The notes beneath the pieces are model-generated. The model was not told where the DNA came from. It worked only from the letters and a program-made list of their open reading frames with translations, and did not search any database. DNA of 64,000 nt from Paenibacillus sp. (GTDB lineage: Bacteria; Bacillota; Bacilli; Paenibacillales; Paenibacillaceae): positions 62,001 through 126,000 of the forward strand of contig JAFWEX010000109.1 of the NCBI GenBank assembly GCA_017512705.1, read 5' to 3'. The translations under genes were made by a program, and so were the position numbers. Shown here piece after piece: positions 28,101 through 36,167 of the stretch (positions are counted from its first letter, which is position 1; every line of letters starts with the position of its first letter).

Positions 28101-28513
28101 CAGCGATCATCGAGACCCTACAGCCTCATGACACCTTGAAACTTGTGGTGATTCGTCTGCGCTTAGCTGCGATAGACTGGAGCCAGCCGTCTAAGGCAGC
28201 AGATGGACTGCACCACATCATCGATTTCGTGAACGCAACCCCGTATGTCCTGGAATCGGTGAATCGTCAAGTTAGGGATGCTGCACTTGCATATAAAGCG
28301 TATTGGAAAGCGGAGGATCTTCTCGCCATTATCGATATATTGAGTATACGGACCGATATGGCATCTTCCTGTTTCGGACTGTCTTTGCTTAAGCTTGCTG
28401 GAGAGGCATTATTCTGGAATCAGGATTGTCGTGAGCGTCTAAGATCGTACCGACAGCACGAGCATGAAGCCGTTCGATTGCTGGCGCTCAATCGTTTTAC
28501 TACTCTTGAATAA
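25133..28513 (+). CDS. Giant HEAT-repeat protein
   Basis: 1126 aa, ATG with GAGGAGAGG upstream. Almost entirely alpha-helical, with recurring HEAT-like pairs (for example AGAIQDAQAVMHALEHPKAG, then VRGRAAWMLAEAV; VRKEAVRLLGAYKS; ARSLLNQSPYELP). No enzyme motif, signal peptide or transmembrane helix. Such alpha-solenoids are protein- or nucleic-acid-binding scaffolds. Followed by its own terminator, so monocistronic. Confidence 0.88.
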   Translation: MKNNHTPLDKHQVLHELDSLGYSNRMKKIARLGRDHLAMASKEYTALLIELLDSGTAYEAHLALTGAGAIQDAQAVMHALEHPKAGVRGRAAWMLAEAVHDPGYAIESEIISMSYHGRHLLLRSIVKNNRQDWAERLLPLVLERWGAKEAVLLLSICGEETVRVRLPQLGYAIRNWRTLTTRHPDLVAAYLQDSLQKAPDSGRSNVWWMMDTAVEKLCTFRPAIVLDYALTYGPKELIHPVIKLHLGTLIKSSPERVFELLTRRESREYLLNNGVPAGVLKKRRYFKAVHWTALVTMLAESPLQVAKVLDVLAPSSREALFNAAYPVDERKNRIFPMALLDVLPHQLRDKEAARMLTLREVREGRDRTLALTARRLIAEARGTLEKSAQVTNADERAVAYAHLIQSTALSRRGMEETLRFLTRVKNDQDPVRFTVMSELTNCPVPMFQEEHVEHLTILVDSVIEARDTSYGTRTATEKLAFAILREHAHEPQHPLFQFALRTMKRMAMRDGRFMLYAKDWDSLPQAALETLFDELYAMGIEANKRESDYVVLRMADAFGKAMDRLPKLHQLLSELVNSKNSAAQAVRYWLAPYKTRDERVRKLLDRDPTFISFHEVFAHLHLKRQEWLDPFISGKVLKGKHLSGKTIYLVPAYDGFYRWLPRQQHALATMLERIAQDSERSFHERAHAMRSLAGMPDYDAKPLLEKLLLDPEVHIVEAALHAFSLTEEPDEALPVLLNNLDGDRARVSMYSIPKCARRVSPVLLTSVLSELLDREKLKITVRKEAVRLLGAYKSSESMTLLVREYEKPNRHKDVIIAIGHAARQCLDDERSWAMMSVMATSTERDIARSLLNQSPYELPVEARLRYLQWITEIASHDDPVVSTEAFRAMIHWKNVSAEVIADCAGQALVNLQEGSRWRAALSALVSVCQDGKVNDQVVHAIRELAEADIPDNWNAGSERDLPHRQRLLEFIDQLIACSPPVRTLLAPLYAAIIETLQPHDTLKLVVIRLRLAAIDWSQPSKAADGLHHIIDFVNATPYVLESVNRQVRDAALAYKAYWKAEDLLAIIDILSIRTDMASSCFGLSLLKLAGEALFWNQDCRERLRSYRQHEHEAVRLLALNRFTTLE

Positions 28514-28524
28514 CGTGAAGGAAT

Positions 28525-28560
28525 AAGGGGTACGGAGATTATTCTGAGCCCCTTTTTTTA
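28525..28560 (+). terminator. Terminator after HEAT protein
   Basis: AAGGGG stem pairs with CCCCTT, followed by a run of seven Ts. Confidence 0.75.
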
Positions 28561-28671
28561 TATGGCGAACGTATTAAACATCAGATTTGCTTGAATGTGG
28601 TGTTCAGTGGCAATATTAGAATGGAGACAGCTTGGATACCCATATCAAAATGGAAGCGGGGGAGAATAAAA

Positions 28672-29247
28672 ATGACAAACTCCATCGAAAATGATAAGGA
28701 ATTGTCACAGGAACAACGTGATGAATTGTTTGAAGTATTAAGGACCCGTTTTGAAAAAAACATGAATCGACATCCTGACCTGGAATGGACTAACGTAGAG
28801 GCGAAGCTTGAAGCACAACCGGATAAGCTATGGTCCCTTCATGAAATGGAGAAGACTGGTGGCGAACCGGATGTTGTTGCTTTGGACAGTGAGCCAGGAG
28901 CATATATCTTTGTGGATTGTGCCGTGGAGAGTCCGAAAGGCCGCCGCAGTGTGTGCTATGATCAGGCTGCGCTGGATGCCCGAAAACAGAACAAACCGAA
29001 TCACAGTGCTGTTCAGATGTGCATCGAGATGGGCATTGAGCTTTTAGACGAGACCCAATACCGGGAGCTACAGCAGCTAGGGAACTTCGATATGAAAACA
29101 TCAAGCTGGGTGGCGACCCCGGAACATATTAGACAGCGGGGCGGAGCAATCTTCTGCGACTTCCGTTATGATACCGTCTTTATGTACCATAATGGTGCGG
29201 AGTCCTATTACGCTGCAAGAGGTTTCCGAGGTTTGTTAAGGGTGTAA
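28672..29247 (+). CDS. DUF4256 family protein
   Basis: 191 aa from ATG 28672, with GGGGGAG 8 nt upstream; the upstream in-frame ATG at 28591 is rejected for lack of a site. Sequence features ERNMNRHPDLEWT-like N-terminus, EKTGGEPDVV, FVDCAVESPKGRRSVCYDQA and DFRYDTVFMYHNGAESYYAA match DUF4256, a widespread cytosolic family without known function. Monocistronic with a bidirectional terminator. Confidence 0.88.
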   Translation: MTNSIENDKELSQEQRDELFEVLRTRFEKNMNRHPDLEWTNVEAKLEAQPDKLWSLHEMEKTGGEPDVVALDSEPGAYIFVDCAVESPKGRRSVCYDQAALDARKQNKPNHSAVQMCIEMGIELLDETQYRELQQLGNFDMKTSSWVATPEHIRQRGGAIFCDFRYDTVFMYHNGAESYYAARGFRGLLRV

Positions 29248-29306
29248 ATGATGAACTATACATGTTTTTTGGGTTAGAGCAGATAAATTAGAAAAGTCTC
29301 AATATT

Positions 29307-29352
29307 AAAAAAGGGGAACGATTCGGTATGGAGCGAATCATTCCCTTTTTGA
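29307..29352. terminator. Bidirectional terminator
   Basis: A long stem of AAAAAAGGGGAA.GATTCG pairing with CGAATCATTCCCTTTTT, with A-tract and T-tract at the two ends. Serves DUF4256 (+) and possibly the carboxylesterase (-). Confidence 0.85.
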
Positions 29353-29480
29353 GTTGAGTTTATTTCGTTAAGCTAAGTTTAGTTAATTTCAAGTTTATTA
29401 AGTTATTTCAAAATTAGTTAAGTTAAATCTCATTTTCGCTTGGCCCTTCTATGCAAAAGAACGAAGTTTATAGATCTAGC

Positions 29481-31019
29481 TTAAACGACAGGTTCGTTCT
29501 GTTTTTTGAAATAATGCTCAATGATCAATTCAAGTACAGGTTCTAATTGTGTACGTTGTAACTGGGAGAGATCACCGAATTCCATGCGGTACGGCTGCTC
29601 CGTACTACTTGGAATCCAGTAGGGAAGCGGTTTGCCCGTAGAATCCAATCCGTTCGGGTCACCTGTCGCAATGAAATTGGATAGATAGTTACACATCTGG
29701 CGTGCCAGATCGTAATGTTTACCTGTGAAAGGACGCCAGCATTTGGCGAGGGTCTCGAAAAAGAACCACAGATCGACGGAGTGGAACGTGCCTGGCTGAT
29801 CCCAGCCCGGAATCTCTGCGTCGAAATTATAATAATAAAGCGGTGTTTCAGACGGATGACCGCTATTGGAGCGAATAACGAGCTGAATCGCATGCTCAAT
29901 CATGCGGACAGAAGCTCGCTCCAAAGCGTGATCCAGATCACCGGTATCGGCTTCACACCGCTGCAAAAAGGCTGGAGCATCTTCGCCAAACAGCTCTGTA
30001 GCCATTTGTTTCAGTTCCTCCATACTGTTTACCGCAGGTCGGGTCCAGAACTCCGAGGACGTATGTCCAAGCATGACGGGTACGAGTTCACGTTGGTGCT
30101 GCATGAAACGGGCGAACGGCTCTCCTATGCAGAACTGATCATCAATGACCGTTCCCCAGAAGCTGCGATACTCCAGCATTTTATCCCGTAAAGTAATCGC
30201 ATCCAGCTGTCTGGCTTCATCCAGTGAAGAGACACCCAGAAAACGGAAAAATTCAACGCCTTTCTGCTCGGCATCCTTCAACTTGCTTCGAACGGAAGGT
30301 ACATGAACATTCGGATATAACTCCGTTGCGATCCCGCTCATGATCACAGCTCGCTGGAAGAGGCCTTTGTTTTGCGGGGAAGTCATCTGACTGAGCACAC
30401 TGCCGCCGCCAGCAGACTGTCCACCAATCGTAATCTGATCCGGGTCACCGCCAAATGCAGCAATGTTACGCTTCACCCACTGTGTTCCTGCTTGCTGATC
30501 CAGATGTCCAAAGTTCGCCGGGGCGTGTGGTGATTCTGCGCTGATCTCTGGATGGCACAGGAAACCAAACGCATTCAGGCGATAATTGATCGTAACGACC
30601 ACAATGCCTCTGCGGGCAATGCGCTCACCGTCAAATTCCATTTCGGCGGTATGACCGACTTGGAGTCCGCCACCAAAATACCAGACAAAGACAGGCAGCT
30701 TCTCATCCGTTCGTTTCGCAGGTGTCCAGACATTCAAATACAGACAGTCTTCATCCATGGGCAGGTCGGGATCAACCGACCATTCCCGCGTGTAGATGTT
30801 ATTATCATCAATAATGGTTGGAGCTTGCATGGAGGTAGGAGCAAAATCGAAAGCTTGCAGTACGCCATTCCAATCGGAAGCAGGCTGTGGCGCACGCCAA
30901 CGGTTTTGACCTACCGGGGGAGCAGCGAACGGGATACCTTTAAAGCTTGTAATGCGCGGGTCTGCGGCAGGCAACCCTTGAACTTGACCATTTTCTACCG
31001 TAACTATTCTAAGCAACAC
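29481..31019 (-). CDS. Type-B carboxylesterase
   Basis: About 512 aa. The likely start is the GTG at 31019 (or the TTG at 31016), with GAGAGGAG a few bases upstream; an ATG at 31055 would place that site inside the gene. Motifs: FKGIPFAAPPVG, EDCLYLNVWTP, oxyanion VWYFGGGLQVG, nucleophile GQSAGGGS, acidic residue in the SSEFW region and His in GTFHSVDLWFFFE. Hydrolyses carboxylic esters (p-nitrobenzyl-esterase/cholinesterase fold). No signal peptide, so intracellular. Divergent from an AraC regulator. Confidence 0.92.
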   Translation of the reverse strand: MLLRIVTVENGQVQGLPAADPRITSFKGIPFAAPPVGQNRWRAPQPASDWNGVLQAFDFAPTSMQAPTIIDDNNIYTREWSVDPDLPMDEDCLYLNVWTPAKRTDEKLPVFVWYFGGGLQVGHTAEMEFDGERIARRGIVVVTINYRLNAFGFLCHPEISAESPHAPANFGHLDQQAGTQWVKRNIAAFGGDPDQITIGGQSAGGGSVLSQMTSPQNKGLFQRAVIMSGIATELYPNVHVPSVRSKLKDAEQKGVEFFRFLGVSSLDEARQLDAITLRDKMLEYRSFWGTVIDDQFCIGEPFARFMQHQRELVPVMLGHTSSEFWTRPAVNSMEELKQMATELFGEDAPAFLQRCEADTGDLDHALERASVRMIEHAIQLVIRSNSGHPSETPLYYYNFDAEIPGWDQPGTFHSVDLWFFFETLAKCWRPFTGKHYDLARQMCNYLSNFIATGDPNGLDSTGKPLPYWIPSSTEQPYRMEFGDLSQLQRTQLEPVLELIIEHYFKKQNEPVV

Positions 31020-31215
31020 AACATTCTCCTCTCTGAATTGAACATTAGTATTCATGCCGATTCAAGATGTGTGGTTGCGCTTACAATTCTGCTGGGTGAT
31101 GAGCCCTCTGTCTCTATCATAAGCAACTCGAAACATTGTTTCCAGCATCGAAATTAAACCATTATCACCCTTAAATGATATATAATTGCTGATATCTGTA
31201 AGGGAGGTGCTGAAT

Positions 31216-32031
31216 GTGGACTCTTTATGGCGAGATGGGAGCAGGGCGAATCAGGTTTATTTTATCAGCGGCGGCCACAAACCAGTCAATCTCCATCAGT
31301 GGGGTCCGGGCGTGCGTGACGTCTATGCGCTACATTATATCATTCAAGGACGGGGCACATTGGAAACCGGAGGCCAGCAATTTCGGCTGGGTGCCGGAGA
31401 GAGCTTTATCCTTTTTCCACAAAAAGAAATCTATTACTATCCCGATCCGGCTGACCCGTGGGAGTACGTATGGATTGAATTCAACGGGCGAGACGCTGGG
31501 CGATTCGTAGATTTGACACGGCTATCGGTTCATCACCCTGTACTGCCTGTTGCACCCGAGAAGATGGAGCCATGGTTTCATCTAGGCTGGAATGCAGGCG
31601 CATCACCCAGTGAAGTTCTAAGGGCGGATGCACGTTTGCATCTGTTATTGTCCTATTACATGGAATTTTACCCGAGTGAGAAGCAGGAAGACGTTAGAGA
31701 TGATGTATGTCTGGCGAGAACCTATATTGAGCAAAACTACTGGCAATCCTCCCTATCGGTGGCGGAGATTGTACAGGCTGTGAATTGGGAACGAAGCTAC
31801 CTGTTCCGTAAGTTCAAGGAAGCTACTGGCGAATCGATATCAGCGTACATCACAGCCTGCCGCATTCGGCGTGCCTGCGAGCTGCTCAAGTCGTCCCGAT
31901 TGTCTATTCAATCCATAGCCTATTCGGTCGGATATAATGATCCGCTTTATTTTTCCAGAGTATTCAAACGGACAACATCACATACACCTTCTGCCTACAT
32001 GATGCTGCACCAGAAACGAGCAGAACGTTAG
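31216..32031 (+). CDS. AraC-family transcriptional regulator
   Basis: 271 aa from GTG 31216, with GGAGGT 7 nt upstream. N-terminal AraC cupin with HYIIQGRGTLETGG and GESFILFPQKEIYYYPDP; C-terminal double helix-turn-helix with RSYLFRKFKEATGESISAYI and IQSIAYSVGYNDPLYFSRVF. Such regulators sense a sugar or small ligand. Divergent from the carboxylesterase across ~200 bp, which is the likeliest target. Confidence 0.93.
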   Translation: MDSLWRDGSRANQVYFISGGHKPVNLHQWGPGVRDVYALHYIIQGRGTLETGGQQFRLGAGESFILFPQKEIYYYPDPADPWEYVWIEFNGRDAGRFVDLTRLSVHHPVLPVAPEKMEPWFHLGWNAGASPSEVLRADARLHLLLSYYMEFYPSEKQEDVRDDVCLARTYIEQNYWQSSLSVAEIVQAVNWERSYLFRKFKEATGESISAYITACRIRRACELLKSSRLSIQSIAYSVGYNDPLYFSRVFKRTTSHTPSAYMMLHQKRAER

Positions 32032-32110
32032 GGAAAGATAGCTTCGTATCAGTACGCCAATGAGTCGGTGCGACGCTAATTAGTAAGACAGATTACAGAA
32101 CAGATCGTGT

Positions 32111-32314
32111 TTAACGAAAAAGAGCACAGTTTCCCGATTCACGGAAATATCGAATGAGCTTCTCAATCGGCTCCCGCCCGCAATTCAGCTTCACACCAAG
32201 ACAATCGATGCAGAGGAATTGCTGGGCTGTGCGTGAGATTAATTTCAGATAGATGCCCACATCGTCGGAAGAGAGCGGAACCTGACAGGTTGTACACAGC
32301 CGGTTCTGAGCCAT
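32111..32314 (-). CDS. Small zinc-finger protein coupled to alpha-galactosidase
   Basis: 67 aa. Its ATG follows the alpha-galactosidase stop immediately (TAAATG), implying translation by re-initiation. Two CxxC pairs (CTTC near the N-terminus, CIDC ~35-38) plus one more Cys in LNCG suggest a single treble-clef or zinc ribbon. The C-terminus (REPIEKLIRYFRESGNCALF) is helical. No known family is recognised. The coupling suggests an accessory or regulatory role. Confidence 0.7.
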   Translation of the reverse strand: MAQNRLCTTCQVPLSSDDVGIYLKLISRTAQQFLCIDCLGVKLNCGREPIEKLIRYFRESGNCALFR

Positions 32315-33478
32315 TTATTTCACCAGTTTGGCTCGCACAATGAGACAATCATGAGCTGCCACTACGGGCGCATAACGTTCACGGAATACACCGAGTTCCT
32401 TGTGTCCCCAGCAGTCATAGAGGGACAGAGAGTGACCTGATGCGTAAGGCAGGCCCATATCCCAGAATTGCAGGGAGAGTTCCCGCTGGTTGTCGCTCAG
32501 ATTGAAGAAACCTATTGCCAGATCCCCGTCCGTAAGCACCTTCACCAGCATGAACACATCATCGGTATGGAACCATTGTGGCTCAGGTTTGATGCGATAT
32601 GCTCCACGTGCCTCCGGGTCTTGATTGATCGCAAGCAGATCCGGATTGAGCAAAATATCCTTCGTGACCTGATTGGCTGTGCGTACATCACATCCAATCA
32701 TGAGGGGTGAACCCATCATAGACCAGAGGGAGAAATGGGTTTTGTATTCCGTATCGTTGCAGCCGCCAATGCTGCCGATAAAGTCACTGTTACTGCCGCC
32801 ATACATGCCGACGATGAGCATATCCATGTCATTGTGGCAAAAGGAGCCGGTGTAGCTTTGTTTTCCAAGCTGAGAAAGAGCCAGCTCTTTGACTGAGTCC
32901 CAGTTATCACGGATGTCTCCGGTGGAACGGTACATATGCGCGCCTGATTCGCGAATCCATTCATAGACATTGTCCTCTCCCCAGTTGCAGGCAGAGAAGA
33001 GAATATCCCGTCCGCAGTTTTTGAGAGCAAGGCTCATGCGTTTGTATAATAGCTCACCAGAGATGTGACGAGGCTTGAAGCAATAGTCATATTTTAAATA
33101 ATCCACGCCCCACTCGGCGAATAAGGCCGCATCCTGGAATTCATGCTCGAAGCTGCCTGGATAACCGGCACAAGTGTGTGTACCGACACAAGAGTACATG
33201 CCAAACTTCAAGCCTTTGTCGTGAATATAATCTGCAAGCGCCTTCATTCCACTCGGGAATTTGGCAGGATCTACGACCAGATTGCCCTCTGCATCCCGCT
33301 CCTTCAGGCTCCAGCAATCGTCGATGACAATATACTCGTACCCCGCGTCTCGATATCCTTCCGTCACAAATACATCGGCAACATCTCGTATCAACTGCTC
33401 ATTGATATCCCACGTAAACGTATTCCATGAATTCCAGCCCAGCGCAGGGGTGAAACCCATCATTGAATCCATGCTCAT
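32315..33478 (-). CDS. GH27 alpha-galactosidase
   Basis: 387 aa from ATG 33478, with GAAAGGAAGTGAG upstream; the ORF extends 30 codons further without support. TPALGWNSWNTF opening, YIVIDDCW, nucleophile Asp in YLKYDYC, acid/base Asp in RSTGDIRDNW, then a beta-sandwich C-terminal domain. Cytoplasmic (no signal peptide). It removes terminal alpha-galactose from oligosaccharides. Operon with the zinc-finger gene at 32111. Confidence 0.94.
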   Translation of the reverse strand: MSMDSMMGFTPALGWNSWNTFTWDINEQLIRDVADVFVTEGYRDAGYEYIVIDDCWSLKERDAEGNLVVDPAKFPSGMKALADYIHDKGLKFGMYSCVGTHTCAGYPGSFEHEFQDAALFAEWGVDYLKYDYCFKPRHISGELLYKRMSLALKNCGRDILFSACNWGEDNVYEWIRESGAHMYRSTGDIRDNWDSVKELALSQLGKQSYTGSFCHNDMDMLIVGMYGGSNSDFIGSIGGCNDTEYKTHFSLWSMMGSPLMIGCDVRTANQVTKDILLNPDLLAINQDPEARGAYRIKPEPQWFHTDDVFMLVKVLTDGDLAIGFFNLSDNQRELSLQFWDMGLPYASGHSLSLYDCWGHKELGVFRERYAPVVAAHDCLIVRAKLVK

Positions 33479-33661
33479 GATCTGGCTCACTTCCTTTCTA
33501 ATCCTGTTTTTTTGAAAATCAAGAATGGCCATCTTCACGATGTTGTAATTGCTGTAAATAACTATCATGAACTTAACTGATCAAGGGTGTTTCAGCCATG
33601 GCTTGACGTTGCTTGGACATGGACAAATGTTGTTTTTGTATGGGGAAAAAACCACGAACAA

Positions 33662-33692
33662 CAAAGCTCCTTCTAGCGAAGCTTTTTTTTAT
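33662..33692 (+). terminator. Terminator-like hairpin in leader of DUF4317 gene
   Basis: AAAGCT and AGCTTT flank an inner CTAGCG-type loop, followed by eight Ts, ~50 bp upstream of the DUF4317 start. No plus-strand gene precedes it, so it may be a leader attenuator or the end of a short RNA. Confidence 0.4.
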
Positions 33693-33740
33693 CGTTTATA
33701 CTTGTAAAGCCAATTAACTTGAGGAGTTGTCTAACGAATC

Positions 33741-34913
33741 ATGAATAAAAAAGAAGTCGCGCACATTCGCAAACAATTCAAGCTGGATCATGACCTGCTG
33801 AACATTTACGACATCCTGAATGTCTATATTACGAAAGAAACCAACGAAGTCTATCACTGGGAACGCCATCCGTTTGAACTGGTAGATCGGGAGAAACAAG
33901 AGTTATACATGGGTAATTTCAAAAAACTGCTCACAGGTGAACTAGATCAGAAACTGTTCGAACTGAAATTCCAGGAAGAAGCGGAGGAGCCAGCACAGGT
34001 GATGCTTCACCAGGCGCTCGTCACAGGGGACCCTGATGAGTGGCAGGATCTGATGTTGCTGCTTGTGGATCGTATGATGGCTGATGCCAAGTATGAACGG
34101 GACATGGTCGTCACGTTTATCAAAGGACAGTACTATCTGCCAACGAAGGCTAGAAATGATGAAGCCGAGGAAAGCGAGAAAAATGAAGTATTCGCACATC
34201 CTTTCATTCTGTGCAGTGTGAACTCCACCGAGAAACAACGGAAGACGTTGCTCTTCGATTATGTAGAGCGGGAATTCAAATACAACATTATCGTTGATCC
34301 GATCATCAAATTAAGCACGCCAGAGCAAGGATTCCTGTATCCGAGTGTGACGGACAACTATTCTGACGTGAACCGAGTGCTGTACTGCACAGGGAAATCC
34401 AATTTCCCGGACCCTCATTTTGTAGAAAATGTGCTGAATGGTGAACGTTCCGTAACGGCGCTGGAAGAGCGGGCGATTTTCGAGGATATCGTCAAAGAAA
34501 TTACGGGGGAGCAGATGGATGCCACAACGCTGGCCCATGTGTATGAAGAGATCAACCGGGTTATCGAAGTGAATGAAGAGTCCCATGAGGAAGAGCCGCC
34601 GAAGCTGGATTACAAAGACGTGGAACGGCTGCTTACCGCTAGTGGCGTCGAAGAACTGACGACCGAGAAGGTGGAACGAGCATTCGAAACGATTGTCGAT
34701 AACAAAAACTACGAGCTAAAGGCAAACAGTGTGATGCCGAAGTACACTTCCAAATCCATCAAGATTGATACGAAGGTAGCAACGATCTCCATTAGTCCGC
34801 AGGACCTCAAGTATGTGAGACAAGTGAACTATCAGGGTAGACGCTGTATTATGATTGAAGTGGATGAAGACGCGGTGATCGAAGGATTTACACTGGCAAC
34901 AGAGAATCTGTAA
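33741..34913 (+). CDS. DUF4317 family protein
   Basis: 390 aa. Begins MNKKEVAHIRKQFKLDHDLL and contains ITKETNEVYHWERHPFE, both diagnostic of DUF4317 proteins of Bacillota. Acidic and soluble, with no catalytic motif. The GAGGAG site is unusually far (14 nt) from the ATG. Monocistronic, with a bidirectional terminator after it. Function unknown. Confidence 0.9.
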   Translation: MNKKEVAHIRKQFKLDHDLLNIYDILNVYITKETNEVYHWERHPFELVDREKQELYMGNFKKLLTGELDQKLFELKFQEEAEEPAQVMLHQALVTGDPDEWQDLMLLLVDRMMADAKYERDMVVTFIKGQYYLPTKARNDEAEESEKNEVFAHPFILCSVNSTEKQRKTLLFDYVEREFKYNIIVDPIIKLSTPEQGFLYPSVTDNYSDVNRVLYCTGKSNFPDPHFVENVLNGERSVTALEERAIFEDIVKEITGEQMDATTLAHVYEEINRVIEVNEESHEEEPPKLDYKDVERLLTASGVEELTTEKVERAFETIVDNKNYELKANSVMPKYTSKSIKIDTKVATISISPQDLKYVRQVNYQGRRCIMIEVDEDAVIEGFTLATENL

Positions 34914-34982
34914 CTTAATCTCAAGCGTAAACTAAACGCTACTAAGCTAGATAAACTTGAATAACTAAATTTAAATGTTCAA

Positions 34983-35022
34983 AAGGCCCAAGCTTGCGGT
35001 TATTCCGCCAGGCTTGGGCTTT
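34983..35022. terminator. Bidirectional terminator
   Basis: GCCCAAGC-T-TGCGG pairs with CCGCCAGGCTTGGGC around ~5-nt loop TTATT, with flanking A and T runs. Between the convergent DUF4317 and response-regulator genes. Confidence 0.8.
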
Positions 35023-35049
35023 GCTGTCTTAGGTCTGTGTCTGCCTGAG

Positions 35050-35883
35050 TTATGATTGTCGAAGCAACTGCTGGATATCCGTCGATGGACGGGAGCCAAG
35101 CTCCTCATGAAGAAATTCCTCCAGAAGCTTGTATTGCCAGTGGGCTTCAGTTCGCTGTCCCAGCGAAAGATATATCAGAATCTTCTCACGGTGAATGTCT
35201 TCTCTAATCGAATCGATCTGCAGGATGCGATCTAAATAATGCAGTGCGCGAAGCGGTTGGTTTTGCTGAATATGATAATGAGCAGCCGTCTCCATCGTCT
35301 TAATAAAGTCCATTTCGAGCTGTCTTGACCAGGAAAATGCCCATTCATAATGACGCCCTTTCAGAAGTTCACCCCGATACAGGGTGTCTATTCGCTCGAA
35401 CATCTCAGAACGATAGATTGTGGTTTGACGGATTTGACGGAATAAAGTCTCGAACTCATACAGATCACAATCGATTACATCACGATCCACCCGAATCCCG
35501 TTTCGATCCTTCAGAATAATGTGAACATCACTGTTGTCTCCAACCGCACGTCTGACATAATACAGGGTTGAGTTGATATTCGTCCACGCTTTCTGCGGAC
35601 TGAGATCTTTCCATATCGTATCAGCCAGTGCGTCACGGGTTGTCGACTTTGCACATAACAGGAATGCGAGCAATTCCTCTGTTTTGGGTGTTCGCAGTTT
35701 CACAGGGGTGTCCACATTTGATCCGTCAAGCACTGTAAACTCGCCGAACATCCGCACAGTCAGACGAGCGGGCGGGGGAACCGAATCGGGAGATTTAGCT
35801 GTGTTACGAAGAAGCTGCTGCAAGCGCTGAATCGTGCGGTTCACACGTTCGGCGGTAACAGGTTTGATGATATAGTCGGTCAC
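35050..35883 (-). pseudogene. Response regulator, C-terminal part (end of receiver plus BTAD/SARP effector)
   Basis: 277 aa from GTG 35883. It opens with TDYIIKPVTAERVNRTIQRL, the last strand and helix of a receiver domain including its conserved Lys-Pro, so it is the continuation of the gene at 35880 in another frame. Then comes an OmpR-like winged helix (VRMFGEFTVLDG, then RTPKTEELLAFLL) and a bacterial transcriptional activation (BTAD) domain made of TPR-like helices. Together this is a SARP/AfsR-like regulator. A -1 shift at the GTGA overlap would give an intact ~371-aa protein. Confidence 0.8.
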
Positions 35884-36167
35884 TTCTTTTCAAAGGCCTG
35901 TACGGCATATTCTTCATATCCTGTGACCAATACGATCGGTAGGGAGGCATGATACTTCCGCAATTCGCCGATCAGCTGCATCCCAGAGATTTGCGGCATG
36001 GTAATATCCAGAAAAGCAGCATCAAAGCGGTTATGTGCTGCATACTCGCAAGCTTGTTCCGGATCATGAAAAACTTCGGATACCTCAATGTCTCCACTTT
36101 CCGTTAAAATACGTTTCAGCCGTTTGAGCGACAGGTCCTCATCGTCTACAATGATTACTCTCATCAT
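35880..36167 (-). pseudogene. Response regulator, N-terminal receiver part (frameshifted)
   Basis: 95 aa. Receiver with DDED pocket (VIIVDDEDLS), phospho-acceptor in AAFLDITMPQISG and the VTGYEEYAVQAFEKK stretch, then a stop where the next strand (VTDYIIKPV) should follow. The missing part is in the -1 frame at 35883. Its ATG overlaps the stop of the hybrid kinase, so kinase and regulator form one operon. Either a real frameshift mutation, a sequencing error, or (less likely) recoding. Confidence 0.8.
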
